38,565 bases of DNA from Cylindrobasidium torrendii FP15055 ss-10 (GCA_000934385.1 KN880507.1:1-38565), one strand, 5' to 3'. Numbered from the stretch's first letter, positions 23,835 through 34,889 are shown. Numbers and translations: made by a program. Notes: generated by a model not told the origin, from the letters alone.

Positions 23835-26800
23835 ATGTCATTTCGAGCACGACGGCCTGCGTCGCCGCCGCCCGGCGCGTCGCTCACTTCCCAACGCTTT
23901 CCGCACCCTCGGCAGGACCACCTGGACGCGGACGCACGGCGCGAGGCTGCTTCCAAGGGATTCGTGCCAGGCAAAAGCAAGAGCCATCCATCGGGAGGAT
24001 TGAACTTGTCAAGTGGAGAATGGAAGTTGCTTGTGATCATAACAGTGCTGGCCTCATTCGTGAGGTTATACCGCATATCAGCACCGAGCAGCGTTGTGTA
24101 AGCGCTTGCTCTGCTGAACTGTTTCTCTGTTCTAACGATGCTAGGTTTGACGAAGTACACTTTGGAAAGTTTGCCAGTCGGTACATCAAGACACAATATT
24201 TCATGGACGTGCATCCTCCGTTGGCCAAGCTCCTCCTCACCCTCGCTGCGTTTATATTTGGATATGATGGACATTTTGATTTCAAGGACATCGGAAAGTG
24301 CGTGCTCTTTTGAACTTCCTCTGGGTTAGGAATCTAACTTCCTCCAAGAGAGTATGAATCCAGCGTACCCTACGTCGCAATGCGTATGGTTCCAGCTGTC
24401 CTTGGAGTCGCCACCATCCCTCTGTCGTATCTTACTTTGCGTGCACTCGACTGCCGCGCAACAACGTCGCTCCTTGCTTCTATATTCATCCTTTTCGAAA
24501 ACGCGTTGACTACACAGTCTCGCTATATCCTCCTCGACTCACCACTCATCTTCTTCACCGCGCTTACCGTATTCGTATGGGTGTGCTTCTGCAACGAAAA
24601 CAAACACAAAGCGTTCACGGACGAGTGGTGGGGCTGGCTCACATTGTCTGGCCTGGGTCTTGGTGCGGTGGTCAGCTGTAAATGGGTTGGACTCTTCACC
24701 ATAGCCACCATCGGTCTCAGCACAATCCACCAACTTTGGGTTCTGCTTGGGGACAGCCGCATCAGCCCTCGACTATGGATACGCCACTTCTTCGCGCGCG
24801 CCCTCTGCCTCATCGTCCTTCCCATCCTCTTCTACATGTTTATGTTCTCCATTCACTTTGCCATCCTGCAGAGCTCTGGAGAGGGCGATGGCTTCATGAG
24901 CTCGGAGTTCCAGCATACTCTCAGTGGACGCGGCATGGCTGATACCTTCGCCGACGTCGCGCTGGGTTCCTCAGTCTCCATCCGACACGTCAACACGCAG
25001 GGCGGTTACCTTCACTCACACCCCCATAACTACCCTACAGGCAGCATGCGTACGTCAAATCTTCCAAAATTATATGTTGTACTCATGACTTCTTAAGAGC
25101 AACAAATCACGTTGTACCCTCACCGAGATTCGAACAATGAGTGGCTTTTGCTCAACACATCCGACCACGGTCCATCCATCGACTGGGCCGATGAAGAAAT
25201 CAAGTACATCAAGCATGGCGACAAGATTCGTCTGCGCCATCCCTCGACCTTCAAGGCTCTTCACTCCCACGACCACCGCCCGCCGATTTCGGACGTTGAC
25301 TTCCAGAACGAAGTCTCCGCCTACGGCAATGGCATGCCAGACTTTGCTGGAGACGCGAACGACGACTGGATCGTGGAAATTGAGCACGGCACGAGCGGGG
25401 ATCGCGAATCCAGCAAGCGGTTGAGGACATTGCGGACGACATTCAGGCTGCGACATGTACTTTCAGGATGCTACCTCTTCTCACACAAGGTCAAGCTTCC
25501 GGAGTGGGGCTTTGGCCAGCAGGAAGTTACGTGCAACAAGAATGCCGTTCGTGCCAACTCGCTGTGGTTTGTGGAGACTGCCAAGCACCCGGGAAGTGAG
25601 TAGCCACCCTTTTGTAGAACGCAGGCGGATGCTTATAATTCTGTAGTGCCGGATGATGCGCCCAAGGTCAACTACAAGCTGCCCGGTTTCTTTGCGAAGT
25701 TTTGGGAGCTGCAGCAAGTGATGTGGACTACCAACGCTGGACTAACGGACCGCCATACATACGATTCGCGCCCCGAACACTGGCCAAGACTTCGTCGTGG
25801 AATTGTGCGCTTGTTTCTGTTTTGATGTAGGATGTCACTGACGGCCTTCTCTTCGCAGAACTTCTGGGTCAAGGATCACCGCCAGGTCTACCTGATCGGA
25901 AATCCGTTCGTGTGGTGGCTGAGCACACTCGCCGTCGTTTCCTACGTGAGCGTTCGGGCATTCCTTATTCTTCGTGCGAAGCGTGGGTATCGCGACTTCG
26001 ACAGCAGTGCGTGAATTTCAAGTTTTCGTCTGTAGTGTCTGGCTGAATGTTCCTCTAGCCAAGGTCGTCAAGTACGATGGCCTATGTGGGTTCCTCTTCA
26101 CGGGCTGGGCACTTCACTATTTCCCATTCTTCCTCATGGGCCGTCAGTTGTTCCTGCACCACTACCTCCCTGCGTTGTACTTCAGCATCCTGCTGTGCGC
26201 GTCGGTGTTTGATTTGATGACATCGACTTTGCGCCCGAAGATACGGCTGCAGATTGCGGCAGTGTTTGCCATTGTTGCCGTATGGAATTTCTACCACTTT
26301 AGCCCGCTTGTGTATGGGACGGAGTGGACGAGAGCGGAGTGTCAGAGGGGCAAGTGGATGAGGACGTGGGATTTCTCGTGTAACGATTTCTTGGCCAACG
26401 TGAGTCGATTCCTTCCTACCGTTCGATGAAAAAGCTAACCCTCAAGGATTGCAGTACGACCAATATTCGCCGACGACGGCTGCGAAAATTGCGGGCGAGC
26501 CTGTGGCGTCGAAGGTCGCGACTATTGGGGGAGAGCCTGGGGGCCGTGGGGCGATGGTCATTGAGGATATCATTAAGCCAGCGGAGGACGCTGAAGCGGA
26601 GACATCCAAGGCGCTTGGGGCGCAGCCTGAACCTGGCAATGACATCTTCGAGGGCAAGAACAAACACGAGCCAAGTCAACCTGCTGCGAACGAAGTAAAA
26701 AAGCAAGTCGTTCCAGAGGATGAGGAGAAGATAGTGAGCGTGGTTGATTTAGGGGAGGAGCCTGTCGCAGATGAGGTGGAGACGAAGGCTGCGGAGGAGG

Positions 26801-27018
26801 ATAAGCCTTTCCAAGGGAAGGCGCCTGCTGTGCAGGATGAGGACCCTCTAGGCTCGGCTGACGAGGCAGACACTAACGCTGGCGCTGTGGGTGAAGACCC
26901 TGTTCCAGCGCAGGCGGCAGGCAAGGAGGAGAGCAAGAAGGAATCAGGACCACTCGGGGAGGCAGAGGCGGTCGCTGACAAAATTGCGCACGAGTTGTAT
27001 CCGGAGGATGTCGACTAG
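23835..27018 (+). CDS. Dolichyl-phosphate-mannose protein O-mannosyltransferase (PMT1/PMT2 group), 941 aa
   Basis: ER-membrane enzyme transferring mannose from dolichyl-phosphate mannose to Ser/Thr of secretory proteins. Eight exons: 23835-24097, 24145-24297, 24349-25049, 25098-25595, 25647-25804, 25859-26006, 26059-26399 and 26455-27018. The catalytic Asp-Glu of the first luminal loop is present (FDEVHFG, D90/E91), followed by DVHPPLAK and multiple membrane helices. Central MIR domains show QQQITLYPHRDSNNEW, LHSHDHRPP and LRHVLSGCYLFSHKV, and the C-terminal membrane bundle has LHYFPFFLMGRQLFLHHYLP. EWGFGQQEVTC and the long tail resemble yeast Pmt1 more than Pmt4; I favour PMT1 but cannot separate PMT1 from PMT2 by eye. 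Unusual is a very acidic, Ala/Glu-rich tail of about 185 residues after the last membrane segment. Confidence 0.92.
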
Positions 27019-27227
27019 TGGATGGACGAGATCGGACTTGATGTGGCTAGTGTCGTGTACATCCGAGGATATGAAGATACTCTATGTTCTCTAGCAATAG
27101 TGGGTCATCTGCGTAATTTATTTGTGTATAATGGAGGCTCACTGAGGTTTTACCACTCCGAGGTTCGAACTCGGGACCCGGGCTGCATTAGTCCTTGTCA
27201 TTTGACCTCGTCGGAGAGTCAAATCGC

Positions 27228-27322
27228 GATCGGTGGGCATTTAAAAGTTGAGCGTGGGAAATCGAAGAACCTTACGTACTCTGCTCTTGACCACCACGAA
27301 CCAAACTGTGACGGAAAGCAGA
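27228..27322 (+). promoter_or_regulatory. Promoter-proximal module of ISG12-like gene 1, shared with gene 3
   Basis: The 95 bp before the start codon match the region before the third paralogue (38009-38111). Common blocks in the same order are GATCGGT, GAGCGTGGGAA, CGTACTCTGCT, CCACCACGA, TGTGACGG and AAGCAGAATGCGC, separated by small indels. A TTTAAAAG TATA-like element lies at about 27240. The first part of the spacer (27019-27227) is the PMT 3' region; it holds a tRNA T-arm-like hairpin that I do not accept as a tRNA gene. Confidence 0.6.
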
Positions 27323-28234
27323 ATGCGCGTCTTAGCCCTTTGTTATTTTGTCTTTTCGTTTTCTCTCGCCGTCAACGCGTTTGATCTGGGTGCATGGTGT
27401 ACGGAAGCAGAACGTTCTTGTTTATACTTTTTTGTCCTAACACGTGCATACAGTCGACACCGCGATCAAGGACATTGGTAATGCCTTCAAGAACGCTGGG
27501 TTCGAGATAGCAAAGTTCTCCGAGGGCGTAGGAAGCGAAGTATCGAATGCTGCGCAGACGGTGGGCGCGTTCATCGACGAACAAGTGCAAATCATCGTAA
27601 AAGAAGCTGGCTTTGAAGATCTTGAGGCCATCAAGGGAGACATGGCGCGGGTCGTTAACATGGCCGACGAATTCAAGCGTCACTTGGACGAGCACGATAT
27701 TTCCATCGAGGACTTCAGTCAACGCTTGTCGGACGCGCTGGCGCCGCATTACGAGGCTCTTTCCGAGGAAGTGGACGGGGAGGGGTTGACTTCGCGCGAA
27801 GAGAAGATAGCGCTTGCTCTCGATCACACTGGCCAAGCGCTTCTCTTTGTGAGCGATACGTATGACCTCCCTCAAGACAAGACGCGCAGCTTGTGGGATG
27901 AACTGGCAACCGAGCTCTTACGCCTGCTCGAGATCATCGGGCAGGTTATCATCGACCATCCACTTGTGATTTTCAGCATCCTGTTCTACATCACCTTCCT
28001 GGGAGCCGCCGTCCCTCTCTTTCTACGTCTCCTCCTCAGTTTCTTTGGGTTCGGTGTGCGAGGACCTATCGCAGGTGAGTTCATGGTCCTCAGTCCTTTG
28101 AATGAATACTAAACTATATACCAGGGAGTGCCGCAGCGTGGGCCCAGCGTTACTTTTGGGGAGCAGCAGTGGAATCTGGGAGTTGGTTTGCGTGGATGCA
28201 ACGGGCTGGTATGGCGGCGGCAAAGGCGGGTTAG
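27323..28234 (+). CDS. ISG12/IFI6-like secreted or membrane protein, paralogue 1, 268 aa
   Basis: Exons: 27323-27398, 27454-28074 and 28125-28234. A signal peptide (about 1-19) is followed by a long amphipathic, Lys/Glu-rich helical region (about 27-185), a strongly hydrophobic stretch (VIFSILFYITFLGAAVPLFL) and FGFGVRGPIAG. A C-terminal Gly/Ala segment GSAAAWAQRYFWGAAVESG continues SWFAWMQRAGM and resembles the interferon-inducible Ifi-6-16 domain (ISG12/IFI27, IFI6: GSxxAxxQ...GG.V..GSxxAxLQ..G). Animal members act in mitochondria or ER and modulate apoptosis and antiviral responses; the fungal role is unknown. Compared with paralogue 2 it stops early and lacks the last Gly-rich helix. The first exon, 76 nt, and phase-1 intron are identical in size and phase in all three copies. 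Confidence 0.75.
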
Positions 28235-29042
28235 CATGGGCTCGGGACGCTCCTCGCTGTTGCTGTGTTTTGTTCGTGTTCAACGCCATTGAAAGGACTT
28301 CTGAGAATTGTAGTAAACCCTAACGGTCTGAATGTTGTTTTTGTTTGTCTTATACTTATGACATATTAAGTACCACAGTATATACATATGTACTGTTGTA
28401 AATACTAAATACGGCTTCTAGTATCTCACTTCGACGCTTGCGGATTGAATATTGAGTTTAGGCCCGCGACTGCGTTTTCGATTTGTGCATCTTTATAATA
28501 AAGAAAAATGATTAGTCAGCCAACTCGTGTGGCTTATGTAGCCAATCAGCGCTTCAGCTGAGGCCAGCGACCATGGCCAAGAAAACAAGTCTCGACGGCC
28601 CAGTGGTGGTCGAGGCGCGATCGAGACAGAGTGATGCGCCGCCAACCTACGGCCGCTTTACCAGAAACAACGTCCCATACAGCTCCATTTATAAGAGGAA
28701 GCCGACAATAACAAATATGTTAAGCTTCCATACCGTAGTCGAAGTGGCCCTCGAGCCGTGCATTGCCCGGTGAACAATGAAGAAAGTGCGCACTGCGCAC
28801 ACAAGTAGTAGAGACTCGAAAGCCTGGAAAGAATGACACCTTCAATGTAAAACATAGGGAACTGTACGCACAGGAAGGCTGAAAGCTGAATACTAGGGAG
28901 CACTCAAGGCAAAAGATTCAGAACCACCGCACGGTCAGGGAGATGGCATGGGAAATTCAGAGCGCGCGAACTGAGACTGTGGCCGCCAAAAGCACGAAGG
29001 AAGGGAGAATGCCGTTCAAATCGTGAATTTCAATACTTACGG
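28235..29042. other. Gene-free spacer after ISG12-like gene 1
   Basis: AT-rich 3' region of paralogue 1 followed by unassigned sequence. A 66-codon frame at 28573 begins ATGGCCAAG but shows no family or splice support. No terminal repeats were found before the Helitron-like remnant. Confidence 0.5.
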
Positions 29043-29185
29043 GCCCGAGAGCGTGCACCGAAGGCGCATGCGGCAGGGCAACACCAGACTCACACATCCA
29101 CTGCAGACTTCAAAGTATGTAAGGATGAATAGTAGAGTCTTTCTTCAACATGCAGACCCGTGCTTGCCACGGGCTAACTTGCTAG
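29043..29185 (+). mobile_element. Short Helitron-like remnant, copy B
   Basis: The first 38 bp match 550-587 with two mismatches. The right end has a perfect hairpin CCCGTG (29157-29162) / CACGGG (29168-29173), then C plus seven bases and CTAG (29182-29185) followed by T: the Helitron 3' end structure and the same spacing as copy A. The true 5' end may lie a little left of 29043. At about 145-170 bp it has no coding capacity. It lies directly 3' of the MYND pseudogene. Confidence 0.5.
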
Positions 29186-29326
29186 TCAGACATAAAACCA
29201 CTGTGTAGACCAACTCCTCCTGCAAGGGCGGTCAACACATGCGCATGTGAAGGGCAAAGTTGCTACGTCAATTGTGTGCAGAAAGATACGGTATGCTATA
29301 GCTACAGACTACCTGAGTGCATGCGA

Positions 29327-30439
29327 TCAGGAAAGCCCAAGTTCCGGCAACTTCATCGAGTCCTTGATCTTACTATGCGCTAACAATTTGTTGTGCCCGG
29401 ATATCCAGTCTTGTCTCTGACACGCAGCGCTGCAGTAGTACGCGCACTTGCATGAGCATGGCTCCGAGGCATGTGCCTCCTCGCCACAGCTAGCACAGGC
29501 GCGCCGTTGCAATCTATCGGCGCGTGCGGATTCTTCTTCAGCCGTGACAGTAGATGAGTCAGTCCGAAAAGGCTGGCGAAGGCACTCGATACATACACCA
29601 ACGCAATTGAAGTTGCGCAGCCTTGAGGGAGTGCTCTGATATACAAACAATCAGTGAGGAGACTTGAGGAAAGCGAATAAACCGCACCAGCTGATTTCAA
29701 TCCTGCATCTCGAAGCCAATCCAACGGCCAGAGGGTCGCGGCCAAGCGACCTAAAGAAGACATCGCGTACCAGCCGTCCTCAACACTTTCCTGAGCTGTT
29801 ATGAAGATGTAAGTGCCCAGGTTCCCGGTCTAACAGAAAAGACTACACTCACCGATTTCAAGGTCACTCTGATACGAACCAAACCACCCTGGACTGGTAT
29901 ACTCACTCCTGAAAAATGCTGCCATCATGGCACTGGCGCCTGCCTCTGCAGGGACGTCCTTCCAGTGGAAGGATGGTTTCCAGAAGAGGGACCGGTCCAC
30001 TGGCGGATTATAGCGTATCATGCTCAAATTCTCGTCGCTGATACTATGGTCATCCTGAGCGAAAGCCACCACGACGTCGCCCCGCCACATTGGCCGCGCG
30101 CTTGGGACGTCGGGGTCAACGCCCAACATTCGACACAGAGTCCTATTCTTCGGGTATGCAGTGTCTCTTGTCCAGAAGACGGCTCATTGATTGTCAAGGT
30201 GAGGATGTTGAGCGTCTCGGCCGCCTCTCAACATGCGTAGTTGGATATGGTCTTTGGTAGACGGACCGTACGTCGCACGCAGGTCTGGCGCAATCTCCCT
30301 GACCAAGGAAGCCGCCTCGTTGGAGTCGGTTCCCTCAATGTTGAAGACCATGGGCACCACCAGCGGTCCATCAGCGCTGCCATCCGAGACAGTTGCGGGT
30401 GATGGGCGGCGAGGTGGGCCATATAAACCTGTTCGGCAT
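29327..30439 (-). pseudogene. MYND zinc-finger protein pseudogene, inverted copy of the 35.2-kb gene
   Basis: Aligns along its whole length with the intact MYND gene at 35152-36269, on the opposite strand. The start (30439) encodes MPNRFIWPTSPPI, like the intact MPNIFVWPDSPPI. Lesions: a net loss of 32 bases near codons 18-40 shifts the frame; an in-frame TGA at 30186-30184 replaces a Tyr codon; and about eight bases are missing just before the AEEES segment that precedes the zinc finger. The MYND motif itself (CASCGEE ... CKCAYYCSAACQRQDW) is still readable near the end, and the splice sites of the second and third exons remain recognisable. I read it as a decaying duplicate rather than a working gene. 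Confidence 0.75.
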
Positions 30440-30947
30440 GGTGGTCAGGAAGGAAGCGGGAGACTACGGCACTGTCCAATGGACGGATCCCAACGGAAAT
30501 TAATGCGTGCCACAAACTGTTAGAATAAGGTAAGTGATAGCTATGCATTGTGTCAGTGATCCGTGGGACTGCTGCAGGGATGTTTGTATCTTTGAGCCAT
30601 ACCACTGTTTTCTGTGAAGCAGCACAAGAGCTCATATACATAGTTGAATAGCTCAAAAGATCCTTGCTCTGACAGGTTGTAGTGAGGAATCTCTTCCTCC
30701 TTGCTCATTCGCCTATAGTCTTTCAAATATATTCTTAACCGACCCACCGTCTGCGAATGGCAGGGCAGTGTTGGATTCATAATTCCGCCATTCAATGAAT
30801 TCGCAGGCATTTTCGTTACTGTGCTGAGTGGGGGAGACCAATGGGTCGACAATCGAGACTGTCAATATCGCAAGCTGTTACAAAATATCTGTTGCGAATT
30901 GGAGAATACAAAGCCCAGCGACCACGGAAAGAATACAGTGTACACTC
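30440..30947. other. Spacer between MYND pseudogene and RNPS1 gene
   Basis: A minus-strand open frame (30553-30852) lacks an early ATG and has no family resemblance. The right part is the 3' region of the RNPS1 homologue. Nothing else supported. Confidence 0.5.
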
Positions 30948-31787
30948 TCAATCTCGCATCGGCGACCTAGACCTGGACCTACTCCTGCTGTCCCGAATGT
31001 CATCTCTGCTCTTACTCCGTCTTCTCGGTGTGTACGAACGACTCCTGCTGCTGTATGACGAATAGCTCCTCGACCGTGACCGTGAGCGGGACCGGGAGTA
31101 CGTTCTGCTCCGACTACGCGAACGCGAATAAGGTGACCTGGACCGCGAGCGAGACGAGTATCGACCATAGCTTGGGGAGCGGCGCCGCAGTGGGAGTCGT
31201 CCTGGTGGGCCCCGACGCGGTGGGGAGCGGGAACGAGAGTCACGGCGTCCACGGTAAGAGTCTCTTGGCCCTGGTCTGGATTGGTAGCCTCCACCAAAGC
31301 GGCCTGGTCCACCTGCTCCGCCACGTCCACCGCCGCGACGGAAGCGGGGTGGAGAGCGAGAGCGACGGCGTGGAGGAAGACGGGGAGATCTGGAACGTGG
31401 AGAGGGAGAGCGAATGGGGTCGCTAGAGAGGATGACGGTGACAATGTTTCCGTCTAGCTGGCCGCCATCCATATGTGATTGCGCTTTTGCGGCTGCGGAC
31501 GAATCGGCAAATTCGAGCGCTGCTTTGCCTCTGTTTTGTTGTGCTACAAATTGCCAGGTTAATTTTTTGCTCTTTTTCAAGAGGGAGGAAAATGTGGGCA
31601 TACATTTGGCGTACAGAGGGATGTCGATTTTGTTTATACGGCCGTAGACGGAAAAGACGGCTTGGAGATGTGGTTGGACGATGTTTCGTGTCAAATTGGA
31701 TATAACGACCACGCGTGGCTCTCTTGGAGACGGTGAGCGACCCCGGGAGTGCGAACGGCCGCGGGACAGCGAACGCGACCGTGACAT
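30948..31787 (-). CDS. RNPS1: RNPS1-like RRM protein with C-terminal RS domain, 259 aa
   Basis: RNPS1 is a nuclear RNA-binding protein of the ASAP/exon-junction complex that links splicing to mRNA export and decay. Exons: 31787-31604 and 31543-30948. A short Arg-Ser N-terminus precedes a single RRM (about 26-100) with RNP2-like VVVISNLTRNI, then YGRINKIDIPL, and the RNP1 region GKAALEFADS. HMDGGQLDG matches the family's HMDGGQIDG. The rest is Arg/Ser/Pro and Gly-rich (RS) low complexity. The 60-nt intron is a multiple of three and has no stop, so retention would add 20 residues inside the RRM; splicing gives the better RRM alignment. Divergent with RRP42 across 94 bp. Confidence 0.87.
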   Translation of the reverse strand: MSRSRSLSRGRSHSRGRSPSPREPRVVVISNLTRNIVQPHLQAVFSVYGRINKIDIPLYAKCMPTFSSLLKKSKKLTWQFVAQQNRGKAALEFADSSAAAKAQSHMDGGQLDGNIVTVILSSDPIRSPSPRSRSPRLPPRRRSRSPPRFRRGGGRGGAGGPGRFGGGYQSRPGPRDSYRGRRDSRSRSPPRRGPPGRLPLRRRSPSYGRYSSRSRSRSPYSRSRSRSRTYSRSRSRSRSRSYSSYSSRSRSYTPRRRSKSRDDIRDSRSRSRSRSPMRD

Positions 31788-31881
31788 GGTGGGAGGAGAA
31801 CAAGCAAAGTGCTAGGGTTAGGTCTTATTCTAGTTTGCCAGGCAATGTTACATTAGGTTAGATTCTATCTTTTCGACCACC
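31788..31881. promoter_or_regulatory. 94-bp bidirectional promoter of RNPS1 and RRP42 homologues
   Basis: The two start codons face away from each other across only 94 bases. No TATA box is visible; AGGTTAGATTC and GGGTTAGGTC repeats occur near the middle. Confidence 0.5.
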
Positions 31882-33018
31882 ATGATATCCAAAGCAGAAA
31901 AGTCGTACATCCAAGCTGGACTTCTTGCGACGCCGCCGCGCCGACACGATGGCCGTGCACCCACAGAATATCGTAATATTGCGCTGGAAACTGGCGTCGC
32001 CCCGCTTGCAAACGGCAGTGTGCGCCTTCATATTGGACGTGCTGAAGACGGCAGCGGCGGAACCCAAATTCTTGCGGCTTCCAAACTCGAAGTAGAAAAC
32101 GCCGAGCCTGGTGGGCCAGACGCTGGAAGGATATCCGCCGCCGTGTCTTGGTACGTCTATTCCACCTTTTCGCCGCATTTTGTTCATCGACGGACTGTGA
32201 AGACAGCTCTCCGACTGCATACCCCAATTTGTCTTCCAATGCACTTGATGACCTTCAGCACGACTTGACAACCGTCCTGCACGAAACACTTTCCCACCCA
32301 TCGTTGCACCCAGCCAATCTCTCGATCATCACAGGCAAAAAGTACTGGGTCCTCCACCTGGACGTTGTCGTACTATCCGACGCAGGCAACATATACGACG
32401 CCATTTTCATGGCCGCTTATGCCGCCCTATGGGATACCAAAGTGCCCAGGACGCGTAATATCGAATACAAGACGCGTCGGACACAGCGTGACGGCGATAT
32501 GGATGTCGACGAGGACACTGCCAGTGGGTTCGACACCCGCAACATTTCCAAGGCCGCGGACTTTGAACTACAGGACTACTGGGACGAGGGAGAGGTGCTG
32601 TCCGGCAGAGATGCATGGCCCATTGCGGTCACCTTGAATATTGTATGTTCCCCCTTACATGCGTTTTCATCGTCACTGACGTTTTCGTAGGAGTCTACAA
32701 CCCATTTTCTCGACGCAGAGCCGCAAGAAGAGCAAGCGTCTCCGCTACGCTTACTCACGCTCTACTCGTTTGTGTCACCCAAACCTTCGCTGCAAGCTAT
32801 CCGCACGCTGGGACCAGGCGAACTCAAACTGCCTCAAATCAATACATTGTTACAAGTGCGCACTATGTTGTTCCACCCGACCTGAGTTTACATTTGCACA
32901 GCACAGCGAAGAGTACGCCTCTGAGCTATCGAAATCATTACGGGCAAGACTTGTTGAAGAGGATATCCGCAGAAATCAAAAGGCACACGAAAGGTTTTCT
33001 GACCGGTTTAGTTCGTAG
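31882..33018 (+). CDS. RRP42: Exosome complex subunit RRP42 (EXOSC7-like, RNase PH fold), 328 aa
   Basis: Non-catalytic ring subunit of the RNA exosome, which threads RNA to Rrp44/Rrp6 in rRNA, mRNA and snRNA processing. Exons: 31882-32150, 32207-32642, 32691-32855 and 32902-33018. It begins ISKAEKSYIQAGLLATPPRR, like EXOSC7 LSEAEKVYIVHG, with the DGR motif (RRHDGRAPTEYR). It continues with a CSPTAYPN segment, the LHLDVVVLSDAGNIYDAIFM strand-helix typical of RRP42, and AALWDTKVPR. A species-specific acidic insert (about residues 165-195) carries DGDMDVDEDT. The catalytic residues of bacterial RNase PH are not retained, as expected. Length is slightly above human EXOSC7 (291). Confidence 0.9.
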
Positions 33019-33457
33019 TTATCTGACTGTTTATCGAAACCGCGCATTTGAGAAGCACGTTTGAGCTGGAACCCACGCGTGTAACACCTCCCGGGGTTTC
33101 GTCACATTTCACTTCGTCAAGGTCAATTAAGAGGGTCCCATTCCCTTGGGTGAAGGTGATATATGGCAAGAAGCAAGCATTTCTTGTGCTATTCCAGCCA
33201 ACCTGCAGCCAACTATCCGTACAACCTGGTTGAACAAGCGAAACGATAGGCAAGACGGCAAGGTCACAACGGCGTTGATGAGGACTTGTTGCGCGCGCTA
33301 CCGCCGCCCCACACTAACGTGCAACAGAACCCGAATCAAACAAATACCTCGGCTTTCGTGGAGCGCTAAGATTTGCGATTTTTTGCTCTCTCACCCTCAC
33401 CTACATACCCGGCGTCTCCGCCCCAGCTCACCCCACACTCATTTTCTTTTTTTCGCA
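33019..33457. other. Spacer with promoter of the lipase-like gene
   Basis: Holds the RRP42 3' end and the leader of the next gene, which ends in a T-rich tract (CTTTTTTTCGCA) immediately before the ATG. No other gene is supported. Confidence 0.5.
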
Positions 33458-34889
33458 ATGCGCTTCTCTTTCGTATTCTGCTCTCTGCTTCCTTGTGCCA
33501 TCATGGCTGCAACGGTTCCCCCTCCGGCCAAACGTGCGCAGAGCAACCCGAACCCCACTGCGCCTGGCAACGCAGACTCGGGCTGGCAAGAGATGCCCGA
33601 CGTTATCGACGCAGAGAAATTCCCAGCGTGGGTTATCGATGAAGGACTTGGCGCGAAGATGGTGCGTATCCCGACGCCGCGTGTCATGACCATCCCAACT
33701 TACTACCCCATCATCAGCCGGTGTACCAATCTGCCGGCGTCGTCGCTGCGGATGTGAAGCGTGCTATCATCGTTGGCCCGGGAAAGGTGCGCCCACCCTC
33801 CGACCCGCGTTGAGCCCACATGTAATTCTAATCTAAATTATACTAGCTCCGCGACTGTTGGTACTACTGGAACTCGATGAACAATGCGCTGTATATTGCT
33901 GCTGAATCCGACTCGACTATCCAGCGCTCGGAGGTGTCTATTATGGCCCCGTGTTTCTTCACGCCGAAGGACCAGGAGGCGGGTGCTGCGACTGACGGTG
34001 TCCTCACCTGGGGGGACACTACCTGGGCCAGCGGGCACTATAACAAAGGCCCCGATAGTATCGAGAAGTACTCGTCATTCACAGTGATGGATAAGCTGGT
34101 CGAGTATTACATGAACCGCGACATTTTCCCGAACTTGAATGTGCGTCCTCCCCCTCGTTCCTCGAATCCCTCTTTCCTGGCCCCTGGAATTGTTGTGCCA
34201 AGTCCATGGGTCCATGACTGCAAGTACTGGGAGCTCATGCGGTTCACAGACTGTCGTCATTGCTGGCCACTCCCTCGGCGCACAGCTCTCACAACATTAC
34301 GCTGCACTGCGCTCGACGACCGACAACGACGACCGCCTCCACTTTTGGATTGCCAACCCCGGCTCTCTTCTCTGGCTCAGCAAGGACAGACCAGCACCCA
34401 ATGACGCGTGTGACGGTGTCGATGTATACAAGTACGGACTCTCTAGCGGTTTCCCTGGCTATGCAAAGGGCGCGGCGCGTACACTCGGGCGCGAGGGAAT
34501 CGTCAGCCAGTACAACAGCCGTAACATTCACTATGCGTGGGGTATGGACGATGATGGCAAGGGCGATACGCGCTGCCAGGCTGTTGTACGTTTCCTTTAT
34601 CTCGATCCCATATCCTAAGGAAAGAACGCTGACGCTTGGAATGTAGACGCAAGGTAGCACGCATCTCGAGCGAGGGCAGAACTTTGTTGCCATGCTCAAG
34701 GATATCAATGGCGGAGACCTGCCTGCGTCTGCAACTGTTGACTACGTCGAGGGCGTGTCGCATTACAACGAGGGTATGATGAACAGTGACCAAGGGATTG
34801 ACAAGGTATGCAATTTATGTCAAGCCTGAGCATTTGATTGAAAAGTGGTTTTGTAGCTCTTCAAATTGAACTATAACGGCCCCTCATAA
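33458..34889 (+). CDS. Secreted lipase-like alpha/beta hydrolase, 364 aa
   Basis: Predicted secreted serine hydrolase. Exons: 33458-33661, 33718-33786, 33847-34140, 34250-34585, 34647-34805 and 34857-34889. A signal peptide (about 1-18, SFVFCSLLPCAIMAA) is followed by a Pro/Asn-rich linker. The nucleophile elbow is AGHSLGAQ (S197), and the probable catalytic His is in VEGVSHYNEGM (about H340); the acid is not assigned. The region before the elbow (RDCWYYWNSMNNALY, then MAPCFF) is shared by an agaricomycete hydrolase family I know only as uncharacterised. The third intron is unusually long here (109 nt) but joins NLN to TVVIAGHSLG smoothly. Substrate is unknown; lipase, cutinase or acyl esterase would all fit. 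Confidence 0.8.

Noticed and set aside
27140..27240. tRNA gene candidate on the minus strand (T-arm-like CCGAG-TTCGAAC-CTCGG) before ISG12-like gene 1
   Set aside because: The T-arm is perfect, but no matching acceptor stem, D-arm or pairable anticodon stem could be built, and a separate 7-bp hairpin occupies the expected 5' half. At most a tRNA-derived remnant.
28573..28773. 66-codon frame beginning ATGGCCAAGAAAACA
   Set aside because: Short, no homology seen, no introns or promoter features; probably chance.
30553..30852. Minus-strand 99-codon frame upstream of the MYND pseudogene
   Set aside because: No ATG at its start, no counterpart upstream of the intact MYND gene, no family resemblance.
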